Shown one piece after another: positions 26,719-35,296 of a stretch of DNA of 64,000 nucleotides. How positions within the stretch are numbered: position 1 is the stretch's first letter; the number at the start of each line of letters is the position of its first letter. Made by a program: the position numbers and the translations under genes. The stretch spans positions 1-64,000 of the forward strand of contig JASGFY010000009.1 of NCBI GenBank assembly GCA_047605265.1, read 5' to 3'. The notes under the pieces were generated by a model that saw nothing but the letters and a program-made list of their open reading frames with translations, searched no databases and was not told the origin of the DNA. The DNA is from Solimonas sp047605265 (GTDB taxonomy: Bacteria > Pseudomonadota > Gammaproteobacteria > Nevskiales > Nevskiaceae).

Positions 26719-29079
26719 GTGAAAAAGGCGGCGATCTTCGTCCTTGCGTTTTCTTTATCGGCGGCGTCGGCGTTCGCCGCGGACGATTCCGCGGACGGCA
26801 AGGCGTCTGACGGCGCGCAGCCGGCGGCCGACAAGACGGCCACGGCGGCGTTGCCGGCCGCGCCGGCCCGCCGGAAGGTGGCGCCGCTGTGGTCGTACCA
26901 GCCGGTCAGCGCGCCGGCGGTGCCGGCGACGCACCATGCGAAGTGGGTGCGCACGCCGATCGATGCCTTCGTCGCCGCCAAGCTGGAGGAAAACAAGCTC
27001 GAGCCGTCGGCCGATGCCGATCGCGCAACTTTCATCCGCCGCGCGACGCTCGACGTCTGGGGCGTGATCCCGACGCCGGATGAAGTGAACGCCTTCGTCA
27101 AGGACAAGTCGCCGCAGGCCTACGAACATCTGGTGGACCGTCTGCTGGATTCGCCGCGCTACGGCGAGCGTCAGGCGCGCCGCTGGCTCGACCTCGCGCG
27201 CTACGCCGACAGCACCGGCTTCCAGAACGACAACACACGGCCGAACATGTGGCGCTATCGCGACTACGTGATCAACGCCTTCAACAGCGACAAGCCGTAC
27301 GACCGCTTCATCGAGGAGCAGCTCGCCGGCGACGAGATCGCGCCCGACAACAAGGAGGCGCTGATCGCCACCGGCTTCCTCGCCGGCTATCCGGACAACT
27401 ACAACTCGCGCGACCTCGTGCAGCGCAAGTACCAGATCGCGACCGACATGACCGACACCGTCGGCGAGGTCTTCCTCGCCCAGACGGTCGGCTGCGCGCG
27501 CTGCCACGATCACAAGTTCGACAAGATCTCGGAAAAGGAATACTTCCAGCTGCAGGCGTTCTTTGCCAACACCGCCGAGTTCAACGACATCCCGGCCGAT
27601 ATCGGGCCGCAGGAAACCGCGTACCGCGCGCAGGAAGCGAAGTGGGAGCAGGCGACTAGCGACATCCGCGCCAAGCGCAAGGCGGTCATCGACTCCGTGC
27701 GCCCGGCGGCGATCAAGTACCAGAAGGAACGCTACCTGACGGACAGCCGCGAATCGCTGTTCAAGCCGGAAAGCGAATGGACGCCAGCCGATCGCTGGAT
27801 CAACCACCGCTGGGAAAACGTCGTCGACGAGGAGGCCGATCTCGGCGGCTATCTGAAGGACACCGGCGAGAACCCCAAGAGCGCCGACTACATCGCGGCG
27901 AATGCCGAGAAGTGGGCCGAGTACAAGAAGCTCACCGCGGATCTGAAGAAGTTCGACAACCTCAAGCCCGCCAAAGGCTCGGACACGATCTCCGCGATGA
28001 AGGATCTCGGTCCGGACTCGCCGAAGTCGTACCTCTTCTTCACCGGCAACCACGAGCGTCCGCTCGACGAAGTGCAGCCGGCCTTCCCGGCGGCGATCGC
28101 GAACGGCGCAAAGCCGGACATCGTGCCGACGGCGACGAGCACCGGCCGCCGCACCGCGCTGGCGAAATGGATCGCGAGCGCCGACAACCCGCTCACCGCC
28201 CGCGTCTTTGTCAACCGCGTCTGGGCTCAGTATTTCGGTGAGGGCATCGTCCGCACCGTCAGCGACTTCGGCAAGGCCGGCGAGCGGCCGACGCATCCGG
28301 AACTGCTCGACTATCTCGCCAGCACCTTCGTGCAGGACGGCTGGAGCGTCAAGAAACTGCACCGCAGGATTCTGCTGTCGAGCGTCTACCGCCAGGCTTC
28401 GACGTACCGCCCCGAGGTCGCGCAGGCCGATCCGGACGGCAAGCTGCTCGCCGTCTTCCCGCGTCGCCGTCTCGACGCCGAGCAGATCCGCGATTCGCTG
28501 CTTGTCGCGTCTGGCGATCTCGAAGATCAGCTCGGCGGTCCGAGCGTGTTCCCGCCGGTGCCGAAGGATCTCAACGCCGGCCAGTTCTGGAAGGTCTCGA
28601 AGGACAAGGACGACTTCGACCGTCGCAGCCTCTACATCTTCACGCGGCGCAGCGTCGCGTATCCGCTGCTCGCGACCTTCGACATGGCTTCGCCGCAGCA
28701 GGCGCACAGCAAGCGCGACGTCACGACCACGCCGCTGCAGGCGCTGACGCTGGTCAACAGCGACATCGTCTTCTCGTGGTCGCAGGATCTCGCCGGCCGC
28801 GTGATCCGCGAGGCGGGGCCCAAGGAATCGGCGCAGCTCGACCGGCTCTACGAGATTCTGTTCGCCCGCAAGCCGGACAAGCAGGAGAAAGCCGCGCTCG
28901 TCGCCTTCATTGACAGCCATCAGCAGACCATCAAGGCAAAGGCCGCCGACGGCAAGCTCGAAATCGCGCTGCCGACCGGCGTGACCGTGGCGCAGGCGGG
29001 CGATCCGATCCGTGCCTCCGCTTTCGTCGATCTCGTCCACACGGTCGCGAATTCGAACAACTTCACGTACCGCTTCTGA
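26719..29079 (+). CDS. Periplasmic DUF1549/DUF1553 (PSD1-type) protein with CxxCH motif
   Basis: 786 residues from GTG 26719, chosen because it opens a signal peptide (VKKAAIFVLAFSLSAASAFA) at a good AGGGAGA site. DUF1549 spans about 60-300 (THHAKWVRTPIDAFVAAKLE, LDVWGVIPTPDEV, RWLDLARYADSTG), with VGCARCHDHKFDKIS giving a CxxCH haem-type motif. DUF1553 spans about 460-730 (NPLTARVFVNRVWAQYFGEG, RIVRTVSDFG-like, AEQIRDSLLVASG). The pair is abundant in Planctomycetes, usually with an N-terminal cytochrome domain; that domain is absent here. No function is known. It leads an operon of redox genes and lies downstream of a sigma-54 promoter candidate. Confidence 0.88.
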   Translation: MKKAAIFVLAFSLSAASAFAADDSADGKASDGAQPAADKTATAALPAAPARRKVAPLWSYQPVSAPAVPATHHAKWVRTPIDAFVAAKLEENKLEPSADADRATFIRRATLDVWGVIPTPDEVNAFVKDKSPQAYEHLVDRLLDSPRYGERQARRWLDLARYADSTGFQNDNTRPNMWRYRDYVINAFNSDKPYDRFIEEQLAGDEIAPDNKEALIATGFLAGYPDNYNSRDLVQRKYQIATDMTDTVGEVFLAQTVGCARCHDHKFDKISEKEYFQLQAFFANTAEFNDIPADIGPQETAYRAQEAKWEQATSDIRAKRKAVIDSVRPAAIKYQKERYLTDSRESLFKPESEWTPADRWINHRWENVVDEEADLGGYLKDTGENPKSADYIAANAEKWAEYKKLTADLKKFDNLKPAKGSDTISAMKDLGPDSPKSYLFFTGNHERPLDEVQPAFPAAIANGAKPDIVPTATSTGRRTALAKWIASADNPLTARVFVNRVWAQYFGEGIVRTVSDFGKAGERPTHPELLDYLASTFVQDGWSVKKLHRRILLSSVYRQASTYRPEVAQADPDGKLLAVFPRRRLDAEQIRDSLLVASGDLEDQLGGPSVFPPVPKDLNAGQFWKVSKDKDDFDRRSLYIFTRRSVAYPLLATFDMASPQQAHSKRDVTTTPLQALTLVNSDIVFSWSQDLAGRVIREAGPKESAQLDRLYEILFARKPDKQEKAALVAFIDSHQQTIKAKAADGKLEIALPTGVTVAQAGDPIRASAFVDLVHTVANSNNFTYRF

Positions 29080-29121
29080 ACCAACACCCGCAAGCCCAGC
29101 AAAACAAGCCAAGGAAATTCC

Positions 29122-30573
29122 ATGTGCGATCATCCTCATTCCCGTCGTGATTTTCTGCGCTATGCGGGCCTCGGCCTCGGCAGCGCCTTCGTCGGCAGCG
29201 CGCTGACCGGCGGCGGTTTCCTGGTGGCCCCGGCGTATGCCGATACGCCCGCCCTCGACCCGCTGGCGCCCAAGCCCACCCACTTCCCGGCCAAGGTGAA
29301 GTCGGTGATCTGGCTGCACATGGACGGCGCGCCGTCGACGCTCGATCTGTACGACTACAAGCCGCAGCTCGTGAAGCTGAACGGCCAGGAAGTGCCGGAG
29401 TCTTTCCTCAAGGGCATCAAGACCAGCACGCAGGGCGGCGTCGGCAAGCTCTTCGCTTCGAACCGCACCTGGAAGCAGTATGGCGAAAGCGGCGCGTGGT
29501 TTTCGGATCTCCTACCGAATCTCGCCGAGCATGCCGACAAGCTCGCCTTCATCAAGTCGAGCACGACGATCGGCGCGACGCACGACATCTCGATCCTCAA
29601 GCTCAACACCGGCGACCTCAACCCGGGCCGTCCGACGCTTGGCGCCTGGGTGACCTACGCGCTCGGCTCGGCGAACCCCGATCTGCCGCCGTACGTTGTG
29701 CTCTACAGCGGCGGCAAAGAGCCGAGCGGTGGTTCCGTGAACTGGAGCTCGGGCTTCCTGCCGGCGGTGTATCAGGGCGTGGCGTTCCGGCCCGGTCCGT
29801 CGCCGATCCTGCATCTCGCCCGTCCCGAGCTGATCGCCGAGCAGCAGCAGCGCGATAACCTCGATCTGCTCCGCACGCTGAACCAGCAGTCCGATGCGCG
29901 CTATCCGAACGACTCCGAGCTGCGCGCGCGCGCCAACTCGTATGAACTGGCCTACCGCATGGAATCGGCGGCGCCGGAGGCGGTCGACTTCAGCAAGGAA
30001 ACCGAAGCGACCAAGGAGCTCTACGGCCTCAACGACGAGGTGACGAAGGATTACGGCACCAACATGCTGCGTGCTCGCCGCTTGGTCGAGCGAGGTGTGC
30101 GCTTCATTCAGGTGGTTTCCGGGCCTGTCGACGTCAACGGCGACAGCCGCAACTGGGATGCGCACCAGGATCTTGAAGAAAACCATGGCATTCATGCGCG
30201 CCGCGTCGACAAGCCGATCGCGGGGTTGCTGACCGACCTGAAGCAGCGCGGCCTGCTCGACTCGACGCTGGTGGTGTGGACCTCCGAGTTCTCGCGTACC
30301 TCGTACGGCCAGAGCGGTACCGGCCGCGATCACAATCCGTGGGGCTACACGCAGTGGCTCGCGGGCGGCGGTGTCAAGGCGGGCACCACCTTCGGCGAAA
30401 CCGACGAAATCGGCTTGCAGGCGCTCGGCAAGAAGGTCGATACCTACGACCTGCACGCGACCGCGCTGCAACTGCTCGGCCTCGATCACCTCAAGACGAT
30501 CTATCAGCACAACGGCCGCGCCGAGAGGCCGACCGTCGTCTACGGCGAAGTCGTGAAGGAACTGCTGGCCTGA
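29122..30573 (+). CDS. DUF1501 family protein with Tat signal
   Basis: 483 residues. The N-terminus SRRDFLRYAGLGLGSAFVGS carries the twin-arginine motif. SVIWLHMDGAPSTLDLYDYK near residue 60 and IQVVSGPVDVNGDSRNWDAH with TLVVWTSEFSRTSYGQ and GRDHNPWGYTQWLAGGGVKA belong to DUF1501, a member of the alkaline-phosphatase/sulfatase-like fold. Asp/His residues in these motifs probably bind metal. It is the standard partner of DUF1549/DUF1553 proteins, 42 bases upstream here, so the two likely act together in the periplasm. Substrate unknown. Confidence 0.9.
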   Translation: MCDHPHSRRDFLRYAGLGLGSAFVGSALTGGGFLVAPAYADTPALDPLAPKPTHFPAKVKSVIWLHMDGAPSTLDLYDYKPQLVKLNGQEVPESFLKGIKTSTQGGVGKLFASNRTWKQYGESGAWFSDLLPNLAEHADKLAFIKSSTTIGATHDISILKLNTGDLNPGRPTLGAWVTYALGSANPDLPPYVVLYSGGKEPSGGSVNWSSGFLPAVYQGVAFRPGPSPILHLARPELIAEQQQRDNLDLLRTLNQQSDARYPNDSELRARANSYELAYRMESAAPEAVDFSKETEATKELYGLNDEVTKDYGTNMLRARRLVERGVRFIQVVSGPVDVNGDSRNWDAHQDLEENHGIHARRVDKPIAGLLTDLKQRGLLDSTLVVWTSEFSRTSYGQSGTGRDHNPWGYTQWLAGGGVKAGTTFGETDEIGLQALGKKVDTYDLHATALQLLGLDHLKTIYQHNGRAERPTVVYGEVVKELLA

Positions 30574-30579
30574 TCGACG

Positions 30580-30969
30580 ATGCGACGAATGATGGTGGCG
30601 CTGATCGCGCTGGCGATCGGCGGGGTAGCGTTCGCGGATATCGACCTCAGCGATTTCGATGACGACCTGATGCAAGGCATGGACGATGCGGTGAAGTCTT
30701 TCGAGCCGAACCTCGCGGCGAAGAACGGCGCCGGCGCGCTTGAGGACGCTGCGATACTGCGCGACGGTTACGTATGGACCGAGCAGTACTTCGCGGCGAA
30801 GGGCGGCACCGACGACGCCGTGCGGATCGCCAAGCAGGGCCTGGATCTGATCGACCAGGCCGTTGCGGCGACGAAGGCGCAGGACTTTGACGCGGCCGCG
30901 ACCAGCGCGCGCGCCGCGGCGAAGACCTGCCGCAGCTGCCATGACCTGTACAAGCCGTTGACGAAATGA
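30580..30969 (+). CDS. Cytochrome c'-like small haem protein
   Basis: 129 residues with a signal peptide (MRRMMVALIALAIGGVAFAD). A helical domain ends in KTCRSCHDLYKPLTK, a CxxCH haem site right at the C-terminus as in cytochrome c'. It begins six bases after DUF1501 and its stop overlaps the ATG of the peroxiredoxin (ATGA), so translation is coupled. Likely a periplasmic electron carrier for the DUF1549/DUF1501 pair; that link is inferred from position. Confidence 0.78.
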   Translation: MRRMMVALIALAIGGVAFADIDLSDFDDDLMQGMDDAVKSFEPNLAAKNGAGALEDAAILRDGYVWTEQYFAAKGGTDDAVRIAKQGLDLIDQAVAATKAQDFDAAATSARAAAKTCRSCHDLYKPLTK

Positions 30970-31613
30970 GCGCCGGGAGAAGGCGAATGAAGGTATCGGA
31001 AAAGATCATGGGAAGCATCGGCAGCCTGCGCGCAGGCGTGCGAGCGGCCGCCCTCGGGTTCGGCGTCGCGGCCGGCGCGATCGCCGTTCCGGCGCTCGCG
31101 GCCTTGTCGGCCGGCGATCGTGCGCCGTCGTTCACCGCGCAGGCTTCGCTGGCCGGCAAGGCGTTCGGCTATTCGCTGAGCGATGCGCTGAAGAAAGGGC
31201 CGGTCGTCGTCTACTTCTATCCGTCGGCCTATACCGGCGGCTGCAACATACAGGCGCATACGTTCGCGACGAACCTCGACAAGTTCACGGCCGCCGGCGC
31301 GAGCGTCATCGGCGTCTCGCTCGATAGCATCGAACGGCTCAACGATTTCTCGGCCGATCCGAACTACTGCGCCGGCAAGCTCGCGGTGGCGTCCGACGCG
31401 GACGGCAGCATCGCCAAGCGCTACGCGCTGAACATCCGCGACGCGGAGCCGGGCCGCAAGGACACGCGCGGCGTCGAGATCGGCCACGGCTTCGCGGAGC
31501 GTACGACCTTCGTCGTCACGCCCGACGGCAAGATCGCCGCCGTGATCGGCGGGCTTTCCGCGCCGGACAACGTCGCGGCATCGCTCGACGCCGTGCAGAA
31601 GCTGTCGCACTAG
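30966..31613 (+). CDS. Periplasmic AhpC/TSA-type peroxiredoxin
   Basis: 215 residues. A long N-terminal signal/anchor (AALGFGVAAGAIAVPALAAL) precedes the thioredoxin fold: VVVYFYPSAYTGGCNIQAHT with the peroxidatic Cys in TxxC form, then a second Cys in DFSADPNYCAGK. It reduces peroxides with thiol help. Family members end LD.vqkL as here. Start ATG 30966 overlaps the previous stop; ATG 30987 (MKVSEK) is an alternative. It belongs to the same operon. Confidence 0.85.
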   Translation: MSAGRRRMKVSEKIMGSIGSLRAGVRAAALGFGVAAGAIAVPALAALSAGDRAPSFTAQASLAGKAFGYSLSDALKKGPVVVYFYPSAYTGGCNIQAHTFATNLDKFTAAGASVIGVSLDSIERLNDFSADPNYCAGKLAVASDADGSIAKRYALNIRDAEPGRKDTRGVEIGHGFAERTTFVVTPDGKIAAVIGGLSAPDNVAASLDAVQKLSH

Positions 31614-31628
31614 GGGCCACTGAACACA

Positions 31629-32357
31629 ATGTCTTTGCCGCCGCGCGACGCCGCACCGTTTCACAAGGCGAAAGTCTGGGACCTGCCGTTGCGCCTGTTC
31701 CACTGGCTGCTCGTGCTTGCGGTGCTCGTCGCCTACGTCACCGGCGAGTGGGGCGGCGCCGAGTATGCCGACTGGCATGCGCGCAGCGGCGAGGCGATTC
31801 TCGGCCTGCTGGTGTTTCGCCTGCTGTGGGGCTTCATCGGGCCCGAGACGGCGCGCTTCGCAAGCTTCTGGCCGACGCCGGCGCGGCTGCGCGCGTACTT
31901 CGCGAAGCGCTGGCAAGGGGCGGGCCACAATCCGCTCGGCGCGTTCGCGGTGATCGCGCTGCTCGGCGTGCTCGCCGCGCAGGTCGGCACGGGGCTGTTC
32001 GCCAACGACGACATCGCCTTCACCGGCCCGCTCGCCAGCCTCGTCAGCAAGGCGCGCAGCGATGCGCTGAGCGGCTGGCACCAGCGGCTGTTCTACGCGC
32101 TCGCCGCGCTCGTGCTGCTGCACGTCGCCGCCATCGCGTTTTACGAGGTTTTCCTGAAAAAGCGGCTGGTGCTGCCGATGCTGAGTGGCCGCAAGGCGCT
32201 GTCCGCCGTGATCGTCGCGCCGCGGCTCGCGCGGCGGCCGCTCGCGCTCGTGATCGCCGTGCTTGCCGCCGGCGTGGCCGTGTGGGTCGTGGTCGGCGGC
32301 ATCCGTGCGCCGGACGCAATCGCCGCGCCGCCGCCTGCCGCGACGCCGGCCTGGTGA
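31629..32357 (+). CDS. Cytochrome b561-type membrane protein
   Basis: 242 residues, four or five membrane helices. Haem b ligand candidates are His in LRLFHWLLVLAVL (about 25), ADWHARSGEAILG (about 50), SGWHQRLFYALAALV (about 150) and VLLHVAAIAFYEVFLKK (about 165), the di-haem pattern of the b561/Ni-Fe-hydrogenase cytochrome b family. It moves electrons between quinone and periplasmic cytochromes. An extra C-terminal helix (LALVIAVLAAGVAVWVVVGG) and a proline tail are unusual. Placed between the peroxiredoxin and a second cytochrome c', it probably connects the operon to the quinone pool. Confidence 0.88.
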   Translation: MSLPPRDAAPFHKAKVWDLPLRLFHWLLVLAVLVAYVTGEWGGAEYADWHARSGEAILGLLVFRLLWGFIGPETARFASFWPTPARLRAYFAKRWQGAGHNPLGAFAVIALLGVLAAQVGTGLFANDDIAFTGPLASLVSKARSDALSGWHQRLFYALAALVLLHVAAIAFYEVFLKKRLVLPMLSGRKALSAVIVAPRLARRPLALVIAVLAAGVAVWVVVGGIRAPDAIAAPPPAATPAW

Positions 32358-32404
32358 AGTTTTTTCCGTTGTTCCTCGTAGCCATTGCCACGCACACATC
32401 ACAG

Positions 32405-32863
32405 ATGAAGAAACAACTGACGATTCTTGCCGCGAGCCTGCTGTTGAGCGGCATCGCATCCGCCGACCAGATTTCCGACCAGATCCGCATCCGCCAGTCC
32501 GCGTATTCGTTCATCGGCTGGAACTCCGGCCGCATCAAAGCTCAGCTCGATCATCCCGAGACCTACAACAAGGACCAGGTGGTCGCAGCCGCCAACGCGA
32601 TCGCCGCGGTGGCCAACTCCGGTCTCGGCGCGCTCTATGGCCCCGGCACCGACAAGGGCACCGGCTGGAAGCCGACCAGGCTCAAGTCGGCGTTCTTCGA
32701 AAAGCAGGACGAGGCCGCGCAGATCGCAAAAGACTTCAACAAGGAAGCCAACGAGCTCGCGCGCGTCGCGGCGAGCGGCGGCGCCGCCGAAGTGAAGGTG
32801 CAGTTCGCCAAGCTCGGCGAGACCTGCAAGAGCTGCCACAACGATTTCCGCGAGCGCGAGTGA
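32405..32863 (+). CDS. Cytochrome c' family protein
   Basis: 152 residues with signal peptide (MKKQLTILAASLLLSGIASA). Four-helix-bundle features: QIRIRQSAYSFIGWNSGRIK near the start, GLGALYGPGTDKGTGWKPTR in the middle and LGETCKSCHNDFRERE at the end, where CxxCH covalently binds haem. This is the classical class II cytochrome c layout. It may carry electrons or bind NO or CO. Co-directional, 48 bases after the b-type cytochrome, with its own ribosome site. Confidence 0.9.
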   Translation: MKKQLTILAASLLLSGIASADQISDQIRIRQSAYSFIGWNSGRIKAQLDHPETYNKDQVVAAANAIAAVANSGLGALYGPGTDKGTGWKPTRLKSAFFEKQDEAAQIAKDFNKEANELARVAASGGAAEVKVQFAKLGETCKSCHNDFRERE

Positions 32864-32901
32864 GCGCCCGCTTTCGTTAACCGACACCTGGAGACATTGA
32901 A

Positions 32902-33324
32902 ATGAAATTCCCGAAGATCATCCCGCACGGTATCGCCGCTCTCGCGCTGTTGGGGCTTGTGCAGGCGGCGCACGCCGGCGACGTCAAGGTCACGCTCAGC
33001 GGCGACCAGGAAACGCCCGCGGTGCAGACCGCCGCGAAGGGTAGCGGCACGATCAGCGTCGGCGCCGACAAATCGGTCAGCGGCAGCATCAAGACGACGG
33101 GCCTCACCGGCGCGACCGCCGGCCACATCCATGCCGGCGCCGTGGGCCAGAAGGGCGCGCCGGTGGTAAGCCTCACCAAGGTTTCCGACGACGAGTGGGC
33201 GGTGCCGGCCGGCACGACGCTCAGCGACGCCGACTACGAAGCGTTCAAGGCCGGCAAGCTTTACGTGAACATTCACAGCGCCGCCAACAAGGGCGGCGAA
33301 ATCCGCGGACAGATCGCGCCTTGA
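32902..33324 (+). CDS. CHRD-domain secreted protein
   Basis: 140 residues with a signal peptide (ending VQAAHAGD). The CHRD (chordin-like) repeat reads VKVTLSGDQETPAVQTAAKG, then GHIHAGAVGQKGAPVVSL and YVNIHSAANKGGEIRGQIAP. The conserved His positions might bind metal. CHRD proteins are common in bacteria, but their function is unknown. It fits the periplasmic character of this operon. Preceded by CTGGAGAC as ribosome site. Confidence 0.88.
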   Translation: MKFPKIIPHGIAALALLGLVQAAHAGDVKVTLSGDQETPAVQTAAKGSGTISVGADKSVSGSIKTTGLTGATAGHIHAGAVGQKGAPVVSLTKVSDDEWAVPAGTTLSDADYEAFKAGKLYVNIHSAANKGGEIRGQIAP

Positions 33325-33428
33325 GGCGAACCCCGCGCGAGTGCGGGCGAGTCGCCGTGATGTGTGTGGAAAGGAGCGTCCGAGTCTGGCGCTCATCGCT
33401 TGCCGGTTGCGCATCGACTACTCGGGCG

Positions 33429-33878
33429 ATGCGTCAACCGGCGCTTTTTTGCGCCGCTGCGCTGTTCGTCTGCAGCGGCCTCGCGCGCGCCGCGGAACTC
33501 GACGCGCGCGCCGTCGAATTCCGGACGCCGGCGGACATCCACTGGGTCCGCAACGCCGCCGGCACGAGCGAGCAGGCGATTCTCCACGGCGATCCGTCGC
33601 AGCCCGGGCCGTACGTCATGCGGATCAAATGGCTGCCGGGCAATTTCAGCCGGCCGCATTTCCACAATGGCGACCGCTTCTTCACGGTGATTTCCGGCAC
33701 CTGGTGGGTCGGCACCGGCGCGCACTTCGATCCCGAGCGGACCGTGCCGATCCCGGCGGGCAGCTACGTCATTCACAAGGCCGGGCAGGTCCATTACGAC
33801 GGCGCCAAGGACGAGGAAACCATCATCGAGGTGACCGGCTACGGTCCTTTGCAGACGACGCCGGCGGAGCAGCGATAA
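33429..33878 (+). CDS. Periplasmic cupin-domain protein
   Basis: 149 residues. The signal peptide MRQPALFCAAALFVCSGLAR supports ATG 33429; ATG 33360 would give an overlong N-terminus. Cupin motif 1 reads FSRPHFHNGDRFFTVISGTW with metal-binding His, His and Asp in place of Glu, and motif 2 reads GSYVIHKAGQVHYDGAKDEE. It resembles ChrR-type or DUF4437-like cupins. The enzymatic role is unknown. Last but one gene of the run, 105 bases after the CHRD gene. Confidence 0.85.
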   Translation: MRQPALFCAAALFVCSGLARAAELDARAVEFRTPADIHWVRNAAGTSEQAILHGDPSQPGPYVMRIKWLPGNFSRPHFHNGDRFFTVISGTWWVGTGAHFDPERTVPIPAGSYVIHKAGQVHYDGAKDEETIIEVTGYGPLQTTPAEQR

Positions 33879-33916
33879 GCGGCGGACGGGCAGGGAATCG
33901 TCAGCCTTCATTCGCG

Positions 33917-34534
33917 ATGGAACCGCTCAGCCACCCGACGGGCGACCGGCTCGGAGAGATCGTCCACGACAGGGACTTCATCGTCGTTTACCGCGGCCTG
34001 GATCAGGCATCGTGCCGCGCCGTCATCGAGCACTTCGATCGCGATCCGGGCAAGTGGCGTGGCAGGATCGGCGGGGCCGGTGCGTCCTGGTACGAAGACG
34101 AGGCCAAGGTTTCCTGGGATCTGGAAATCCTCGATGAAGGTTCGTCGTACGAGATCTTTCAGCGTATCCATCCGAAGATTCTGGCCTGCCTGGCCGACTA
34201 TCTGTCGCGCAGTCCGATCCTGCAGTCGTTCGAGCTGACGGGGAGCGGCTACAAGGTCCAGATGTATCCGAAGGGACAGGGCCATTTCCGCTGGCACGCC
34301 GATGCGGTCGGCAAGCATGGCGGCGACCGCGTCGTCGCGATGGTTCTCTACCTGAACGACGTCGAACGGGGCGGCGAGACCGAGTTCTTCCATCAGCGCA
34401 TCAAATTCGTGCCGCGAGCGGGTCATCTGCTGCTGTTCCCCGCGGCCTGGAACTACATGCATTGCGGACACACGCCGGAATCGGGCCACAAGTACATCAT
34501 TTCGACGTTCATCAAGGTCAAGGCCAAGGCCTGA
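33917..34534 (+). CDS. 2OG-Fe(II) oxygenase (prolyl 4-hydroxylase-like)
   Basis: 205 residues, cytoplasmic. The jelly-roll motifs are FRWHADAVGKHGGDRVVAMV (His and Asp of HxD) followed by LYLNDVERGGETEFFHQRI, and the distal His with the 2OG-binding Lys in NYMHCGHTPESGHKYIISTF. Members hydroxylate protein side chains or small molecules; this substrate is unknown. Start ATG 33917. It may be the last gene of the operon starting at 26719, but it lacks an export signal, so the functional tie is weaker. Confidence 0.85.
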   Translation: MEPLSHPTGDRLGEIVHDRDFIVVYRGLDQASCRAVIEHFDRDPGKWRGRIGGAGASWYEDEAKVSWDLEILDEGSSYEIFQRIHPKILACLADYLSRSPILQSFELTGSGYKVQMYPKGQGHFRWHADAVGKHGGDRVVAMVLYLNDVERGGETEFFHQRIKFVPRAGHLLLFPAAWNYMHCGHTPESGHKYIISTFIKVKAKA

Positions 34535-34650
34535 CGGGCGGACTCCGGCTGCTCCGAAGCCTCCTCCGAGGGCAAGGGACGGTTTGAGTATCGGGTTGCG
34601 TCCCCGGATTCATGCGCATACCCTGCGCACCAGGATCGGAGACATGCTCC

Positions 34651-34902
34651 ATGAAAGCCGCCTACAACGCTCGAGCGCCCAAGCGTCCGGTCAATCTGTT
34701 TCTGAACGAGGATCTGGTTGCGCAGGCACGCACGATGACGGGAAACCTGTCCGCCGAAGTGGAATCCCTGCTGGCCGCTTATGTGCAGCAACAGCGGCAA
34801 TTGCGCGACGCAGAGGCTGAAAGCCTGCGTCTCAGCGTGGCGGCCTGGAATGCCTGGGCCGATCGGCACGGTTCGTTCGCCGACGAGTTTTCCACGCTCT
34901 GA
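34651..34902 (+). CDS. ccdA: CcdA-type antitoxin
   Basis: 83 residues. An N-terminal ribbon-helix-helix (APKRPVNLFLNEDLVAQART then MTGNLSAEVESLLAAYV) and a C-terminal toxin-binding arm AWNAWADRHGSFADEFSTL are the CcdA layout. It would bind and neutralise CcdB and repress the operon. Start ATG 34651. The gap from the preceding gene (about 115 bases) holds its promoter; I do not see a clean operator. CcdB follows 11 bases later. Confidence 0.9.
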   Translation: MKAAYNARAPKRPVNLFLNEDLVAQARTMTGNLSAEVESLLAAYVQQQRQLRDAEAESLRLSVAAWNAWADRHGSFADEFSTL

Positions 34903-34913
34903 CAGGGAGCGGC

Positions 34914-35234
34914 ATGGCGCAGTTCGACGTTCACCGCAATCCTGGCCGGCACCGCGACGATATCCCGTACGTCGTCGTCGTGCAGTCCGCCGTCTTCGAC
35001 GGCTACCAGCGGCGCGTCGTGATTCCGCTGGTGAAGAAATCCCGTGTCGGCAGCGTCCAGCATGCCCGCTTCAACCCTGTCTTCACCATCAAGGGCATGA
35101 ATGTGGTGCTGCACCCGCTGGAAATCGTTTCCGTTCCCGAAGGCGGACTCGGCGTGCCGATCGCTTCGCTGGCCGAGCAGGGCGATCTCATCATGGGCGC
35201 CCTCGACGAACTGCTGACGCGCGCTTACGGCTGA
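34914..35234 (+). CDS. ccdB: CcdB-type toxin (gyrase poison family)
   Basis: 106 residues. AQFDVHRNPGRHRDDIPYVV then VVQSAVFDGYQRRVVIPLVK and NPVFTIKGMNVVLHPLEIVS are the conserved SH3-like CcdB strands. F-plasmid CcdB ends with a Trp-Gly-Ile that stabs into gyrase GyrA; this one ends LLTRAYG, so the Trp is missing. The ending is found in many chromosomal CcdB homologues, some of which still poison gyrase; activity is uncertain. Module intact and without flanking mobile genes. Confidence 0.9.
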   Translation: MAQFDVHRNPGRHRDDIPYVVVVQSAVFDGYQRRVVIPLVKKSRVGSVQHARFNPVFTIKGMNVVLHPLEIVSVPEGGLGVPIASLAEQGDLIMGALDELLTRAYG

Positions 35235-35296
35235 GATCGGGCATCCGAAAATCGAAAGGATGAGCGCGGCGGCTTCGCCGCGCCCATTCCCATGCT

